Shown here: in pieces, positions 1-8,291 of the stretch
Layout: each line of letters starts with the position of its first letter
How positions within the stretch are numbered: position 1 is the stretch's first letter
NCBI GenBank assembly: GCA_051878795.1
Contig: JBJEKU010000045.1
Span: 1 to 15,682, forward strand
Direction: 5' to 3'
DNA from: W1P20-047 sp051878795
GTDB lineage: Bacteria > Actinomycetota > Coriobacteriia > Coriobacteriales > Eggerthellaceae
Length of the DNA stretch: 15,682 nt
The notes under the pieces: model-generated
The model's input: the letters and a program-made list of their open reading frames with translations, nothing else
Database searches by the model: none
Told to the model about the DNA's origin: nothing
Program-made: the position numbers and the translations under genes

Positions 1-27
1 ACGAGGAGTTTCACAAGAGGCCTTTCA

Positions 28-56
28 TTGGTAAGATTGTTTGTCGCAATTATTGT
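28..56 (+). promoter_or_regulatory. possible promoter of the RNase D gene
   Basis: TTGGTA at 28-33 and TATTGT at 51-56 are separated by 17 bases. Transcription would start near 63, leaving a short leader with the Shine-Dalgarno site TAAGGA (63-68). Such a start would exclude the upstream in-frame TTG at 41. Both hexamers are imperfect, so this is tentative. Confidence 0.3.
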
Positions 57-76
57 ACCTAATAAGGATTTTACCC

Positions 77-1219
77 GTGTATATCGACAACCAAGCAGAT
101 CTGAACTCATTTGTTAAACGAGCGCTTAAGTCATCCATCCTTGCCATTGATACCGAATTCCTTCGCGAGAAGACCTACTTTCCCAAGCTCTGCCTGCTTC
201 AGATGCAGACTATGGAAGAAACCGCGATCGTCGATCCGTTCTGCATCGATGATCTTCGGGTGATCAATCCGCTTCTGGAAAGCGAAGAGGTCTTGAAGCT
301 CTTCCACGCCGGTACCCAGGACCTGGAAATCCTCTATGCGGAATGCGGAGTGGTGCCCCATCCCATTTTCGACACCCAGGTTGCAGCGACCCTTCTGGGC
401 CATACCCAGCAGATCGGCTACGGTGCGTTGGTGAGCAGCACGCTCGGGGTGAACCTGAAGAAATCCGACTCCTACACCGATTGGTCCCGCAGACCCCTTT
501 CCCAATCCCAGTTGGAATATGCGGCAGACGACGTGATCTTCCTGCCGCGCGTATATGAGAAGATGGCCCAACAGCTGGAAAAGCTGGGTAGGACCAAGTG
601 GCTCGACCCCGATTTCAGGGCGATGGAGGACCCTGAGCGCTATATCGTGCATCCCGAGACCCGTTTCCGCAGGTTGAAGCGCGTGAACCAGTTGAAGCCG
701 CGCCAGCTTTCCGCTGCACGCGAACTGGCTGCGTGGCGCGAGCGCCGTGCTATGAAGCTGAATATCCCCCGGAAGTGGATTATGAGCGACGAGCAGATTG
801 TGGAAGCTTGCCGTCGCGAGGCTCAGACTATCGACGATTTATTCATGGTCCGCGGCATTTCCGACAAGGTTTCCACCCGTGTTGCGAGGGAGATGGTGGA
901 GGCGCTTCGCTCCGGATTGCGCAAGCCCTCGACCGAATGGCCCATCCTGGATTATCCAGGCAAGAACGAGGCGAATGTGGATGTTGCCGTGGATGTGATG
1001 TCTGCTTTGGTAAGGCAGCGTGCAAGGGAAAACAACATCGCCCCCCACACCCTTGCAAGCAACAGCGACCTCGCCGAGGTCGCCCGAGGCCACAAGGACG
1101 TGGATGTTCTGAAGGGTTGGCGCCGCGAGATCGTGGGCAACGACCTCCTTTCCCTGCTCGACGGCAAGATCAAGCTGGGTCTTAACAAGGGGAGGCTGCT
1201 GATCATCCGCAAGAATTAG
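77..1219 (+). CDS. rnd: ribonuclease D (DEDDy 3'-5' exoribonuclease with HRDC domain)
   Basis: RNase D trims the 3' ends of tRNA precursors and other small RNAs in the cytoplasm using two metal ions. The 380-residue product has the usual family length (E. coli about 375). The DEDDy exonuclease fold occupies roughly residues 1-175: motif I DTEF (D26, E28), motif II HAGTQDLE (D83) and motif III YAADD (Y149, D153) are all present, so the site looks intact. An HRDC domain follows at about 205-290, and the remaining C-terminus resembles a second, weaker HRDC-like unit. I chose GTG at 77 because TAAGGA lies 8 bases upstream; an in-frame TTG at 41 adds 12 residues but has no ribosome binding site. 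A terminator follows at 1299-1337, so the gene appears to be transcribed separately from the next operon. Confidence 0.93.
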   Translation: MYIDNQADLNSFVKRALKSSILAIDTEFLREKTYFPKLCLLQMQTMEETAIVDPFCIDDLRVINPLLESEEVLKLFHAGTQDLEILYAECGVVPHPIFDTQVAATLLGHTQQIGYGALVSSTLGVNLKKSDSYTDWSRRPLSQSQLEYAADDVIFLPRVYEKMAQQLEKLGRTKWLDPDFRAMEDPERYIVHPETRFRRLKRVNQLKPRQLSAARELAAWRERRAMKLNIPRKWIMSDEQIVEACRREAQTIDDLFMVRGISDKVSTRVAREMVEALRSGLRKPSTEWPILDYPGKNEANVDVAVDVMSALVRQRARENNIAPHTLASNSDLAEVARGHKDVDVLKGWRREIVGNDLLSLLDGKIKLGLNKGRLLIIRKN

Positions 1220-1298
1220 CCTTCTTTGCGATTTCTTCTCTCATGGGGGATTATCCATGCTCGAATGGAAGATCGTCCATGGGATTCATTCGATAGCG

Positions 1299-1337
1299 AA
1301 AGCCGGGAAGCGTCATTCGGGGTGTCCCGGCTTTTTC
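1299..1337 (+). terminator. intrinsic terminator after rnd
   Basis: AAAGCCGGGA (1299-1308) pairs perfectly with TCCCGGCTTT (1325-1334), a 10-base stem with a 16-base loop, and the 3' arm runs into a T tract (1332-1336). It lies 80 bases after the rnd stop codon. Confidence 0.8.
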
Positions 1338-1426
1338 CTTTGTAGGAAGGGTGCGTGCAGGGTAACGAATGGTTAGCGTTGCCTTTCAAAAGCGCATCGC
1401 TCTATCGTGGCGGATTGCTCTTTCGA

Positions 1427-1432
1427 TATAAT
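1427..1432 (+). promoter_or_regulatory. probable -10 box for the metallopeptidase-xseAB operon
   Basis: A perfect TATAAT lies 28 bases before the ATG at 1460, after the rnd terminator and before a GGAGGT ribosome site. No good -35 hexamer is seen at 16-18 bases upstream, so an activator or a weak promoter is possible. Confidence 0.4.
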
Positions 1433-1459
1433 CCAATCTGTTCGAATGGAGGTAACCGC

Positions 1460-2113
1460 ATGTCGTATTTTGCTTTGATCATTATCTCAACCTTGATCGG
1501 TGCTGGCGCCCAGTGGTATGTCCGCCACCAGATCAAGAAGTATTCTTCCGTCGCTTCATCCTTCAGCATGAGCGGTGCGCAAGTCGGCCAGCAGATGCTG
1601 CTCTATAACGGCGTTCCGGTCATCCCCATTCGTAGGGGTGGTCACGATCAGGATCATTTCGACCCCAGGGACAATTCGATTACGCTCGACCCCCATGCCT
1701 ACGAATATAACAGCGTTACCGCTGTGGCGACTGCCTGCCATGAAGCCGGCCATGCCTGCCAGTATGCAAAGGGCTTTATGCCGATGAAGATCAGGTCTGC
1801 GCTCGTCCCCGTTGTCAATTTTGCCTCGAACACGTGGATGATTGCTCTCGTGCTGGGCATCTTCCTGAATATCGTCGGCTTGGTCGACCTCGCAATCATC
1901 CTGTTTGCTTTCGCGGTGATCTTCCAGCTGGTTACGTTGCCCGTTGAATTCGATGCAAGCGGCCGCGCTATGAAGTACCTGCAGGCAGCAGGCATGCCGC
2001 AGACCGAGCTTGCCGGTGCCGGGCGCGTGCTGCGCGCATGTGCGCTTACCTACGTTGCCGCCACCTTGGTTTCCGTATTGCAGCTTCTGTGGCTGCTCAA
2101 TGCCCGTGATTAA
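1460..2113 (+). CDS. YugP-type membrane zinc metallopeptidase
   Basis: The 217-residue product belongs to the neutral zinc metallopeptidase family typified by B. subtilis YugP (Zn_peptidase_2), membrane proteins whose substrates are mostly unknown. The catalytic HEAGH motif is at residues 94-98 (H94 and H98 as zinc ligands, E95 as the base). The family hallmark FDPRDNSITL lies upstream at 67-76, and LPVEFDASGRA after the HExxH segment supplies the likely third ligand (Glu). A hydrophobic N-terminal helix (about 3-17) and further membrane segments after the active site (about 120-165 and near the C-terminus) fit a membrane protein. The start at 1460 is fixed by GGAGGT (1448-1453) six bases upstream; the in-frame GTG at 1355 would overlap the promoter area. 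Only 9 bases separate it from xseA, so the two are probably cotranscribed. A functional link to exonuclease VII is not known. Confidence 0.88.
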   Translation: MSYFALIIISTLIGAGAQWYVRHQIKKYSSVASSFSMSGAQVGQQMLLYNGVPVIPIRRGGHDQDHFDPRDNSITLDPHAYEYNSVTAVATACHEAGHACQYAKGFMPMKIRSALVPVVNFASNTWMIALVLGIFLNIVGLVDLAIILFAFAVIFQLVTLPVEFDASGRAMKYLQAAGMPQTELAGAGRVLRACALTYVAATLVSVLQLLWLLNARD

Positions 2114-2122
2114 GGCTCTTTA

Positions 2123-3550
2123 ATGGCAAACGAGCAACAAGGGCCGCTTTCGGTATCGGAGGCGGCCCGTCGTGCGAAAGAGTGCTTCGAGCGCATTCGA
2201 CTGACTATCGAGGGCGAGGTATCGGAGCTCACCGACCGTCGTGGATATAAGAGCGTCTTCTTCACCATCAAAGATGAGCATGCCACCTTGTATTGCAAGA
2301 TGTGGCGCAGCATATACGACAAAGCGGGGATCCAGCTGGAGGTTGGATCCCTTATCCGCATCACGGGTCGGTTTACCATTTGGGCCGAAAAGGGGGACAT
2401 AAAGTTCGAGGCCTCGTCGATCGACTTGGCAGGCGAGGGAATGTTGCGTCAGAAAGTGGCCCAACTGGAACGCACCTTGCGTGCCGAAGGCCTGTTCGAA
2501 CCGTCTAGGAAACGGCCTCTTCCCGCATTTCCAGAACGCATAGGACTGGTTACGTCGCCTCGTGGGGCTGTGGTCCATGACGTTCTGCGCACCTTACGCA
2601 GGAGGTATCCGCTGGCAACCGTGTACTTTGCCGGAGTACCCGTCGAGGGCAAGGGGGCGCCTGAAGCCATCACCAATGGCCTGCGCGAGGTCTATAGGAA
2701 CAAGGTGGAAGTGATCCTGCTCGTCATCGGAGGAGGAAGCTTCGAGCATCTGATGGCCTTCAACGACGAGGGGCTTGTCCGTGCGATGTCGAAATGCCCC
2801 ACACCCATCATCACGGGTATCGGGCATGAGCACGACAACTTCTTGGCCGACCTGGTTGCCGATGTGCGCTGTACTTCGCCTACCGCAGCAGCCGAAGCTG
2901 TGGCTCCGAGTACCGAAATGATCGGCGACTACTTGCAGTCGTATCTCGATCGCATGGATCGCGTGGTCGATTTGAAGCTTCAGAATGCCCGCTTACGCTT
3001 GGAGAAGTTCGAAAGCCGTCCGATCTTCTGCGATCGCTATCAATTGCTTGCAGACAGGTCTCTGCGCGTGGATTATCTAGCGCAACAGCTTTCGAAGGTG
3101 CTTCCGCAGCGGATTACAGGATTCCGCGACCGGCTTTCCACGCAGGAAGAGCGCTTGAAGCGCGCTATCCCGGGGACCTTGGCTGCCGATTCGGCTCGTC
3201 TGGAGCTGCTGGGGTCTTCGCTTGGAAGCCAGATGCCGCGTTTGCTCTCGTTGGAAAGGCAAGGTTTGGAAGCAAGTGGAGAACGGCTTCGCTCTACGGG
3301 AAAGAACCTGCTCGCCCCTTATATGAATAGCCTGGGGCTTTCTGCCTCGCGATTGAATGACTTGTCGCCCTTGGCGGTGATGGCGCGCGGTTATTCCATT
3401 GGCAGGACGACTGGGGGGAAGGTAGTCTCTTCGGTTTCCCAGATTGCGCCTGGGGATGGATTGGATGTCCAGATGCGTGATGGTTTCGCCCATTGCCGCG
3501 TGGAAGATATCGAACGATCCCAGATGGACTATTCAGAATCAGACGAGTAA
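2123..3550 (+). CDS. xseA: exodeoxyribonuclease VII large subunit
   Basis: XseA forms exonuclease VII with several copies of XseB and degrades single-stranded DNA from both ends in repair. The 475-residue product has the family layout: an N-terminal OB-fold (about 1-105), the catalytic domain (about 125-310), a long helical region (about 280-400) that binds XseB, and the C-terminal LSPLAVMARGYSI motif. The SPRGAVVHDVL stretch (D153), the GGGS loop (203-206) and GHEHD (H235, D238) are seen. The residue before GGGS is Ile202, where E. coli has Arg205, and Asp of the GGGSxED pattern is His209; this is reported as a finding. The gene has an AAGG ribosome site 7 bases before ATG and follows the peptidase gene by 9 bases; xseB follows after about 30 bases, the usual xseAB order. 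Confidence 0.94.
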   Translation: MANEQQGPLSVSEAARRAKECFERIRLTIEGEVSELTDRRGYKSVFFTIKDEHATLYCKMWRSIYDKAGIQLEVGSLIRITGRFTIWAEKGDIKFEASSIDLAGEGMLRQKVAQLERTLRAEGLFEPSRKRPLPAFPERIGLVTSPRGAVVHDVLRTLRRRYPLATVYFAGVPVEGKGAPEAITNGLREVYRNKVEVILLVIGGGSFEHLMAFNDEGLVRAMSKCPTPIITGIGHEHDNFLADLVADVRCTSPTAAAEAVAPSTEMIGDYLQSYLDRMDRVVDLKLQNARLRLEKFESRPIFCDRYQLLADRSLRVDYLAQQLSKVLPQRITGFRDRLSTQEERLKRAIPGTLAADSARLELLGSSLGSQMPRLLSLERQGLEASGERLRSTGKNLLAPYMNSLGLSASRLNDLSPLAVMARGYSIGRTTGGKVVSSVSQIAPGDGLDVQMRDGFAHCRVEDIERSQMDYSESDE

Positions 3551-3580
3551 GGATATGGAATCGGGAACGAAAGGTACATG

Positions 3581-3868
3581 ATGAATCAGGAACAATGCCC
3601 GCAAGGTGGGAAGGTCCAGGAAGCGAAGGACTTTGCGCAGATGAGCTTCCGCGAGGGAATGGCGGAATTGGATCGGATCGTTGCAAACCTTGAAACCAAC
3701 AGTATGGAACTGGAAGAAAGCCTGTGCGCATACGAGCATGGGGTGAAATTGCTTCGCGAGCTGAGGGGACGCTTGACTTCAGCCGAGCAGCGAGTGGTCC
3801 AGTTGATGGAAGAGTTGGAGGACGTTCCCGCCGATTCCGAAATCGACGGAGGATTGAGCAAGGCGTAA
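3581..3868 (+). CDS. xseB: exodeoxyribonuclease VII small subunit
   Basis: XseB is the small helical subunit that coats the long helices of XseA. The 95-residue product has the family core at about residues 22-70: FREGMAELDRIVANLE, then MELEESLCAYEHGVKLL and a final AEQRVVQL helix, giving the two-helix hairpin expected. The acidic C-terminal tail (about 75-95) is variable in the family. ATG 3581 is chosen over the adjacent ATG 3578 because AAAGG (3570-3574) sits 6 bases before it and only 3 before the other; the difference is one residue. It follows xseA by 30 bases, and the pair forms a standard operon. The next gene, pta, is convergent. Confidence 0.9.
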   Translation: MNQEQCPQGGKVQEAKDFAQMSFREGMAELDRIVANLETNSMELEESLCAYEHGVKLLRELRGRLTSAEQRVVQLMEELEDVPADSEIDGGLSKA

Positions 3869-3915
3869 GCCTAAGCAGTTTGCAACCTTCTTCTACCGTT
3901 CCGGTTACAGAACCT

Positions 3916-3994
3916 GGCTGCTTGGGGTGAAGGGCATGGGAGTTCGGGAAGAAAGCATCCCCCAATTCTCAACCCCAAGATCCGGCTGCTTGGG
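3916..3994 (+). repeat. short direct repeat in the xseB-pta gap
   Basis: GGCTGCTTGGG occurs at 3916-3926 and again at 3984-3994. The second copy forms the 3' arm of a hairpin with CCCAAG at 3974-3979 (9-base loop). No gene is seen in 3869-4119; this region looks like the 3' untranslated part of the xse operon. Confidence 0.4.
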
Positions 3995-4042
3995 TTGGGG
4001 TATGAGCGAAGCGTTTCGCCCTTGCATGGGGACGCGAACAAC

Positions 4043-4075
4043 GAAGAAGGAGGACCATTGCGGTCCTCCTTCTTC
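4043..4075. terminator. strong hairpin between convergent xseB and pta
   Basis: GAAGAAGGAGGACC (4043-4056) and GGTCCTCCTTCTTC (4062-4075) form a perfect 14-base stem around a 5-base loop. The T-rich tract is weak on both strands (part of it lies within the stem itself), but its place between two convergent genes fits a bidirectional terminator. Confidence 0.75.
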
Positions 4076-4119
4076 TGATTTCTGCCTTTTGAAGCTATGC
4101 GGTGAAGGGATAGATGTCG

Positions 4120-5175
4120 TTATTCGGCTGCTTCTTCGGCTTTCTTGGCTGCTTCGGCTGCGCGCTTGGCGTCTTCGCGCTTCTTGTTCTGGGACTGGAT
4201 GCAGACGATGGCGATGTTGCCGATGATGTCTTCGACGGTAGCACCGCGGGAAAGGTCGCCGACGGGATAGGCGATGCCCTGGGTAACGGGGCCGTATGCT
4301 TCTGCGCCTGCCAGATGCTTAACTGCCTTCTTGGCGATATTGCCTGCGTCAAGGTCGGGGAAGATGAGGACGTTCGCCTTGCCGGCAACGGGGGAATCGG
4401 GTGCCTTGGATGCGCCTACGGAAGGAATGATAGCTGCGTCGAACTGCATCTCGCCGTCGAGCATGATGTCGGGGGCGAGTTCCTTTGCGATGCGGACCGC
4501 CTCGATAACCTTGTCGCGGTCAGGGTTCTTTGCGGCACTGCCATAGGTGGAGTGGCACAAGAAGGCGACGCGCGCAGGGGTTTCGGTGAGCATTTCCCAG
4601 TTGCGGGCGGTATCGATACCGATGTTCGCCAGCATTTCGGGGTCGGGATTGATGTTCAGGCCGCAGTCGCTGAAGATCATGACGCCGTCCATGCCGAAAC
4701 GGGTGTCGTTCTTCATGACCATGACCATGAAGGTGGAAACGAACTTGAATCCGGGTGCGGTCTTGAGGATCTGCAGGCTTGCACGCAGTACGTGGCTGGT
4801 GGGGTGGCAAGCGCCGGTTACCATTCCGTCCGCCATACCCTGCTTGACCATCATGGTGCCGAAATAAATGACGTCATCCATCATTTCCAGAGCTTTTTCG
4901 GGAGTCATTCCCTTATGCTTGCGCAGCTCGTAGAAGGCATCTGCCAATTCCTGACGGGCTGAGTCGGTACGAGGGTCGATGATCTGGGCACCTTCCAAGT
5001 TGTAAGGCGCTGCTGCGATCTCATATGCGTCGCCGAGGATAATCACGTTGGCGGCGTCTTCCCTCAAGATGGTTTCAGCTGCGATGAGCGTACGACGATC
5101 GTCGCCTTCAGGCAGAACGATGGTCTGCTTATCGGCACGAGCGCGCGCAATCAGGGATTCAGCGAATGGACGCAT
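4120..5175 (-). CDS. pta: phosphate acetyltransferase (phosphotransacetylase)
   Basis: Pta converts acetyl-CoA and phosphate to acetyl phosphate and CoA, the first step of ATP-yielding acetate formation or, in reverse, acetate assimilation. The 351-residue product is the short single-domain type without the N-terminal regulatory domains of E. coli Pta. Family signatures include PEGDDRRTLIAA near residue 22, TGACHPTSHVLRA in the middle, KNDTRFGMDGVMIFSDCGLN, and near the C-terminus GPVTQGIAYPVGDLSRG. The last 22 residues or so (330-351) form an extra tail rich in Ala, Lys and Glu, probably a charged helix. GAAAGGA (complement of 5182-5188) sits 6 bases before ATG. No acetate kinase gene lies next to it: downstream is convergent xseB and upstream a divergent glycosyltransferase. 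I see no convincing promoter in 5176-5340. Confidence 0.94.
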   Translation of the reverse strand: MRPFAESLIARARADKQTIVLPEGDDRRTLIAAETILREDAANVIILGDAYEIAAAPYNLEGAQIIDPRTDSARQELADAFYELRKHKGMTPEKALEMMDDVIYFGTMMVKQGMADGMVTGACHPTSHVLRASLQILKTAPGFKFVSTFMVMVMKNDTRFGMDGVMIFSDCGLNINPDPEMLANIGIDTARNWEMLTETPARVAFLCHSTYGSAAKNPDRDKVIEAVRIAKELAPDIMLDGEMQFDAAIIPSVGASKAPDSPVAGKANVLIFPDLDAGNIAKKAVKHLAGAEAYGPVTQGIAYPVGDLSRGATVEDIIGNIAIVCIQSQNKKREDAKRAAEAAKKAEEAAE

Positions 5176-5340
5176 CTTGGTTCCTTTCGTGTTTTTGTGA
5201 TTGGTATGATGTTGTCACGTATTCTGATTACGAATGATTAAAATAACCGAGCGTCAACGAAAACACGTCTCGAATCTGAATTCATTCGGTGTTCGTAAAG
5301 AAAAAAACGGTATATGCACAAATTTGTGAAAGGGAATTTG

Positions 5341-6363
5341 TTGAAGACTGTCTCATTTGCGATACCCTGTTTCAATTCGGCAGAGTATATGGACAAGTGC
5401 ATCGAATCCGTCTTGAAATGCGGCGATGACATCGAAGTTATCATTGTGAACGATGGTTCCACGAAGGACAATACCAGCGAGAAGGCACACGAATGGGAAG
5501 CCCGTTTCCCTGGCATCGTGAAGGCGATCGACAAGGAAAACGGGGGCCACGGTAGCGGCGTGAATACTGCTTTGCAAGAAGCGAGCGGCCTGTATTTCAA
5601 AGTCGTCGATTCCGATGACTGGCTTGATGAGCTGGCGATGATTCCCGTGATGCGCTATCTGCGTTTGCAGATGGAGCTTCCCAATCCCACCGACATGGTG
5701 ATTGCCAATTACGTGTATGAGAAGGTGCACGAGAACACCCGCACGGTCATGCACTACCGTAACGTCTTCCCTGTTGAAAGGGAATTCACCTGGAGCGAGA
5801 TCGGCCATTTCAGGCAGAGCCAGTACCTGCTCATGCATTCGGTGATCTACCGAACCTCCTTGTTGCGCGAGATCGGCCTCACCCTTCCCGAGCATTGCTT
5901 CTACGTTGACAATATCTTCGTCTACGAGCCCTTGCCCTACGTGAAGACCATGTACTATCTGGACGTTGATATGTACCGGTACTTCATCGGCAGGGAAGAC
6001 CAGTCGGTTAATGAGAAGGTCATGCTCAGGCGTATCGACCACCAACTGAAGGTGACCCGTCAGATGATCGATGCGGTGCATCCTGCCGAAGATGTCTCCG
6101 AACCGAAGCTGGCCAAGTACATGGACGGCTATCTGACCATGATGATGTCCATCTGCAATGTCTTCCTGCGTATGGAGGAAACGGAGGAAAACGAGCGGAA
6201 GCGCTTGGACATCTGGAATTATCTGAAGACCCGGAATCCATCATCCTACAAGAGGGTGAAGCGCAGTGCTCTGTCGACGGTGGGGAACCTGCCCACCCAC
6301 CTGGGCCGCGACGTGCTGATCGGCGTCTACCATATCGCCCAGAAGGTCTTCAAGTTCAACTGA
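5341..6363 (+). CDS. family 2 glycosyltransferase
   Basis: This 340-residue protein is a GT-A fold family 2 glycosyltransferase, which would move a sugar from a nucleotide-sugar to a cell-surface or other acceptor. The nucleotide-binding N-terminus has SFAIPCFNSAEYM (5-17) and VIIVNDGSTKDNT (33-45); KENGGHGSGVN is at 65-75 and the metal-binding DSDDW motif at 90-94. The C-terminal third (about 215-340) shows no recognisable motif or membrane helix. TTG 5341 is preferred because AAAGGG (5329-5334) lies 6 bases upstream and homologous proteins commonly begin just before this strand; ATG 5314 adds 9 residues but has no ribosome site. It stands alone, with no other polysaccharide gene in the window, so donor and acceptor cannot be inferred. 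Confidence 0.85.
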   Translation: MKTVSFAIPCFNSAEYMDKCIESVLKCGDDIEVIIVNDGSTKDNTSEKAHEWEARFPGIVKAIDKENGGHGSGVNTALQEASGLYFKVVDSDDWLDELAMIPVMRYLRLQMELPNPTDMVIANYVYEKVHENTRTVMHYRNVFPVEREFTWSEIGHFRQSQYLLMHSVIYRTSLLREIGLTLPEHCFYVDNIFVYEPLPYVKTMYYLDVDMYRYFIGREDQSVNEKVMLRRIDHQLKVTRQMIDAVHPAEDVSEPKLAKYMDGYLTMMMSICNVFLRMEETEENERKRLDIWNYLKTRNPSSYKRVKRSALSTVGNLPTHLGRDVLIGVYHIAQKVFKFN

Positions 6364-6523
6364 TCGATCCGAAAAACCGGATAACCCTGCAGACGGAACG
6401 CTTGCATTACCTATCCCGACTCAGATTCTTCGTCGATTCGGGGGCGTGCAGGCGTTTTCTTGTTCAGGATCTTCGTCGTAATAGGGTCGATTTAGGCTTG
6501 TTTCCACCTGTTTCAGGTAGGGG

Positions 6524-6566
6524 AATATGCAAAACTATGAAAAACGCTTCGAATAAATATGCAAAA
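6524..6566 (+). repeat. paired 11-base direct repeat before the YjiH-type gene
   Basis: AATATGCAAAA occurs exactly at 6524-6534 and 6556-6566, 32 bases apart (about three helix turns), just upstream of a candidate -10 box. The placement suggests a regulator-binding site; no regulator gene is seen nearby. The rest of the 6364-6633 gap holds no gene. Confidence 0.45.
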
Positions 6567-6591
6567 TAATGTGTATTAAAATTCTGTTTCA

Positions 6592-6600
6592 TGGGATAAT
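6592..6600 (+). promoter_or_regulatory. possible extended -10 promoter
   Basis: TGGGATAAT combines an extended -10 TG with GATAAT (6595-6600). No good -35 hexamer is present. Transcription would begin near 6607 and leave a leader of about 27 bases with the AAGGAG ribosome site. Confidence 0.4.
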
Positions 6601-6633
6601 GCCACACGATGCTGTTCCGAAAGGAGAATTCCC

Positions 6634-8043
6634 ATGGCTCAAGATGCATCGAAGCTTGCATCTCAGGATGTCGAAGCGGCAAAAAGGCGTTCGCGATTGA
6701 TGCGAAGGTTCCTCGTCCCTTCGATTATCGGTATCCTGCTTTTCATGCTCCCATTCCCCTTGCAGGGCACCTGGACCATCATGGTCAAGGTAATCGCCGA
6801 CTTGATCGGCAGCGCCTTGGGCGGGGCGCTGGTTTGGCTCTGCGTGGCGGTCCTGACCGTGTCTTCCATCGGATCGATTGCCTGCCTCATCTGCCCGAAG
6901 CTGCTACGGGGCCATGTTCTTTTGGAAGAAGCTTTCAAGACCACGCCTGTGTGGGCGATTATTCGAACCATCGGCGCTGTCTTCGTGTGGCTAACCGTTT
7001 TGGGTATCGGTGCGGAAGATGAGTCCACGGGTATTCTGTACATGATCACCTGCGCCGATGACGGCGGATTCGTGCTCGACGAGCTGCTTACCGTGCTGGT
7101 GGTCATCTTCGCTATCGCTGGTTTGCTCCTTCCCCTGCTGCTGGATTTCGGGCTTCTCGAGTTCATCGGCGCCCTGCTCACGCGTTTCATGCGCCCCTTG
7201 TTCAAGATTCCCGGTCGCGGTGCGGTTGACTGCGTTACTTCGTGGGTGGGTGACGGTACGTTGGGCGTTATGCTCACCTGCAATCAGTACGAGGGCGGTT
7301 ATTACTCCGCCCGTGAGGCGTCTATTATCTCCACCACCTTCTCGGCGGTATCCATTACCTTTTCGATCGTGGTTTTGGCGCAGGTTGACCTGATGCAGTA
7401 CTTCGGCGTGTATTACCTGCTTATCTGCCTGGTTGGTGTTGTGTGCGCCATCATCGTCCCGAGGATCCCGCCCCTTTCCATGAAGAAGGATACCTATCTG
7501 GTCGAGGGCAAGGCCATGCCCGAAACCATCCCGGCTGAATATGCGACCACCCTGGATTATGCCGTCGATCTTGCTTTGGGAAGGGCTGCGGAATACCAGG
7601 GAATCCGCCAGTTCCTGCTCAACGGCCTGAAGAATGCGGTGGGTATGTGGTTCGGCGTTCTGCCTTGCGTCATGGCGATCGGTACGCTTGCATTGCTTCT
7701 TGCGAACAACACCCCCATCTTCGAAGTGCTGGGCACTCCCTTCTTGCCATTGCTCCAGCTGCTCCAGGTTCCCGAGGCGGCTGCGGCATCCCAGACCATG
7801 ATCGTCGGCTTCACGGATATGTTCACGCCTTCGGTTATCGCCGCAGGCAGTATCGCAAGCCCCATGACCCGCTTCATCGTTGCAGTAGTTTCCGTAACCC
7901 AGCTGCTCTATCTGTCCGAGGTCGGTGGCTTGATTTTGGGATCGAAGATTCCCGTGAATATTCTGGAGCTGTTCCTTATCTTCTTGGAGCGAACCGTTAT
8001 CAGCTTGCTGATCGTGTGCCCCTTTGCCCATCTGATCTTCTAG
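6634..8043 (+). CDS. YjiH-type membrane protein with nucleoside-recognition (Gate) domains
   Basis: This 469-residue polytopic protein resembles the YjiH family, which carries the nucleoside-recognition (Gate) domain found in nucleoside transporters and in SpmA/SpmB and FeoB. The substrate of YjiH proteins is not established. A basic N-terminus (about 1-25) precedes some ten membrane segments. The segment SWVGDGTLGVMLTCNQYEGG (about residues 205-225) followed by an AREASIISTTFSAVSI stretch is the strongest family signature, and a related half follows after a hydrophilic cytoplasm-like loop (about 275-325) with GFTDMFTPSVIAAG. AAGGAG (6621-6626) lies 7 bases before ATG. It appears monocistronic, with a strong terminator at 8093-8119. 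A nucleoside or small organic-anion transporter is possible, but that is inference. Confidence 0.8.
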   Translation: MAQDASKLASQDVEAAKRRSRLMRRFLVPSIIGILLFMLPFPLQGTWTIMVKVIADLIGSALGGALVWLCVAVLTVSSIGSIACLICPKLLRGHVLLEEAFKTTPVWAIIRTIGAVFVWLTVLGIGAEDESTGILYMITCADDGGFVLDELLTVLVVIFAIAGLLLPLLLDFGLLEFIGALLTRFMRPLFKIPGRGAVDCVTSWVGDGTLGVMLTCNQYEGGYYSAREASIISTTFSAVSITFSIVVLAQVDLMQYFGVYYLLICLVGVVCAIIVPRIPPLSMKKDTYLVEGKAMPETIPAEYATTLDYAVDLALGRAAEYQGIRQFLLNGLKNAVGMWFGVLPCVMAIGTLALLLANNTPIFEVLGTPFLPLLQLLQVPEAAAASQTMIVGFTDMFTPSVIAAGSIASPMTRFIVAVVSVTQLLYLSEVGGLILGSKIPVNILELFLIFLERTVISLLIVCPFAHLIF

Positions 8044-8092
8044 CGATTCCCTTTCGGGTGGTGTATTCCGCCTGGAACAGAAAGCACTTGCA

Positions 8093-8119
8093 GAGCGCCG
8101 GAAAGCCGGCGCTCGTTTT
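8093..8119 (+). terminator. strong intrinsic terminator
   Basis: GAGCGCCGG (8093-8101) and CCGGCGCTC (8106-8114) form a perfect 9-base stem with an AAAG tetraloop, followed by GTTTTATT. It ends the YjiH-type transcript. Nothing further is recognised between it and the dinB stop at 8292. Confidence 0.9.
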
Positions 8120-8291
8120 ATTCGGGGACGGGATGGCAGCTTGAAGCGGAGCATGGCAGACGGAAACGGAACCCGAGGCTTGTCCTTGATGCAGGTATTG
8201 GTCCCTACCATCTGCAAACGTTTATGGGCTACCCCAGATGTTCGAAGCATGACAGGTTCGGCGAGTGGTGGGGTTAATTTGTTTCAGGATG

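Noticed and set aside
6991..8250. Long minus-strand open frame over the YjiH-type gene
   Set aside because: It is rich in Gln, Asp, His and Arg with no family motif, and runs opposite a clear membrane-protein gene with a ribosome site and terminator; it is a shadow frame.
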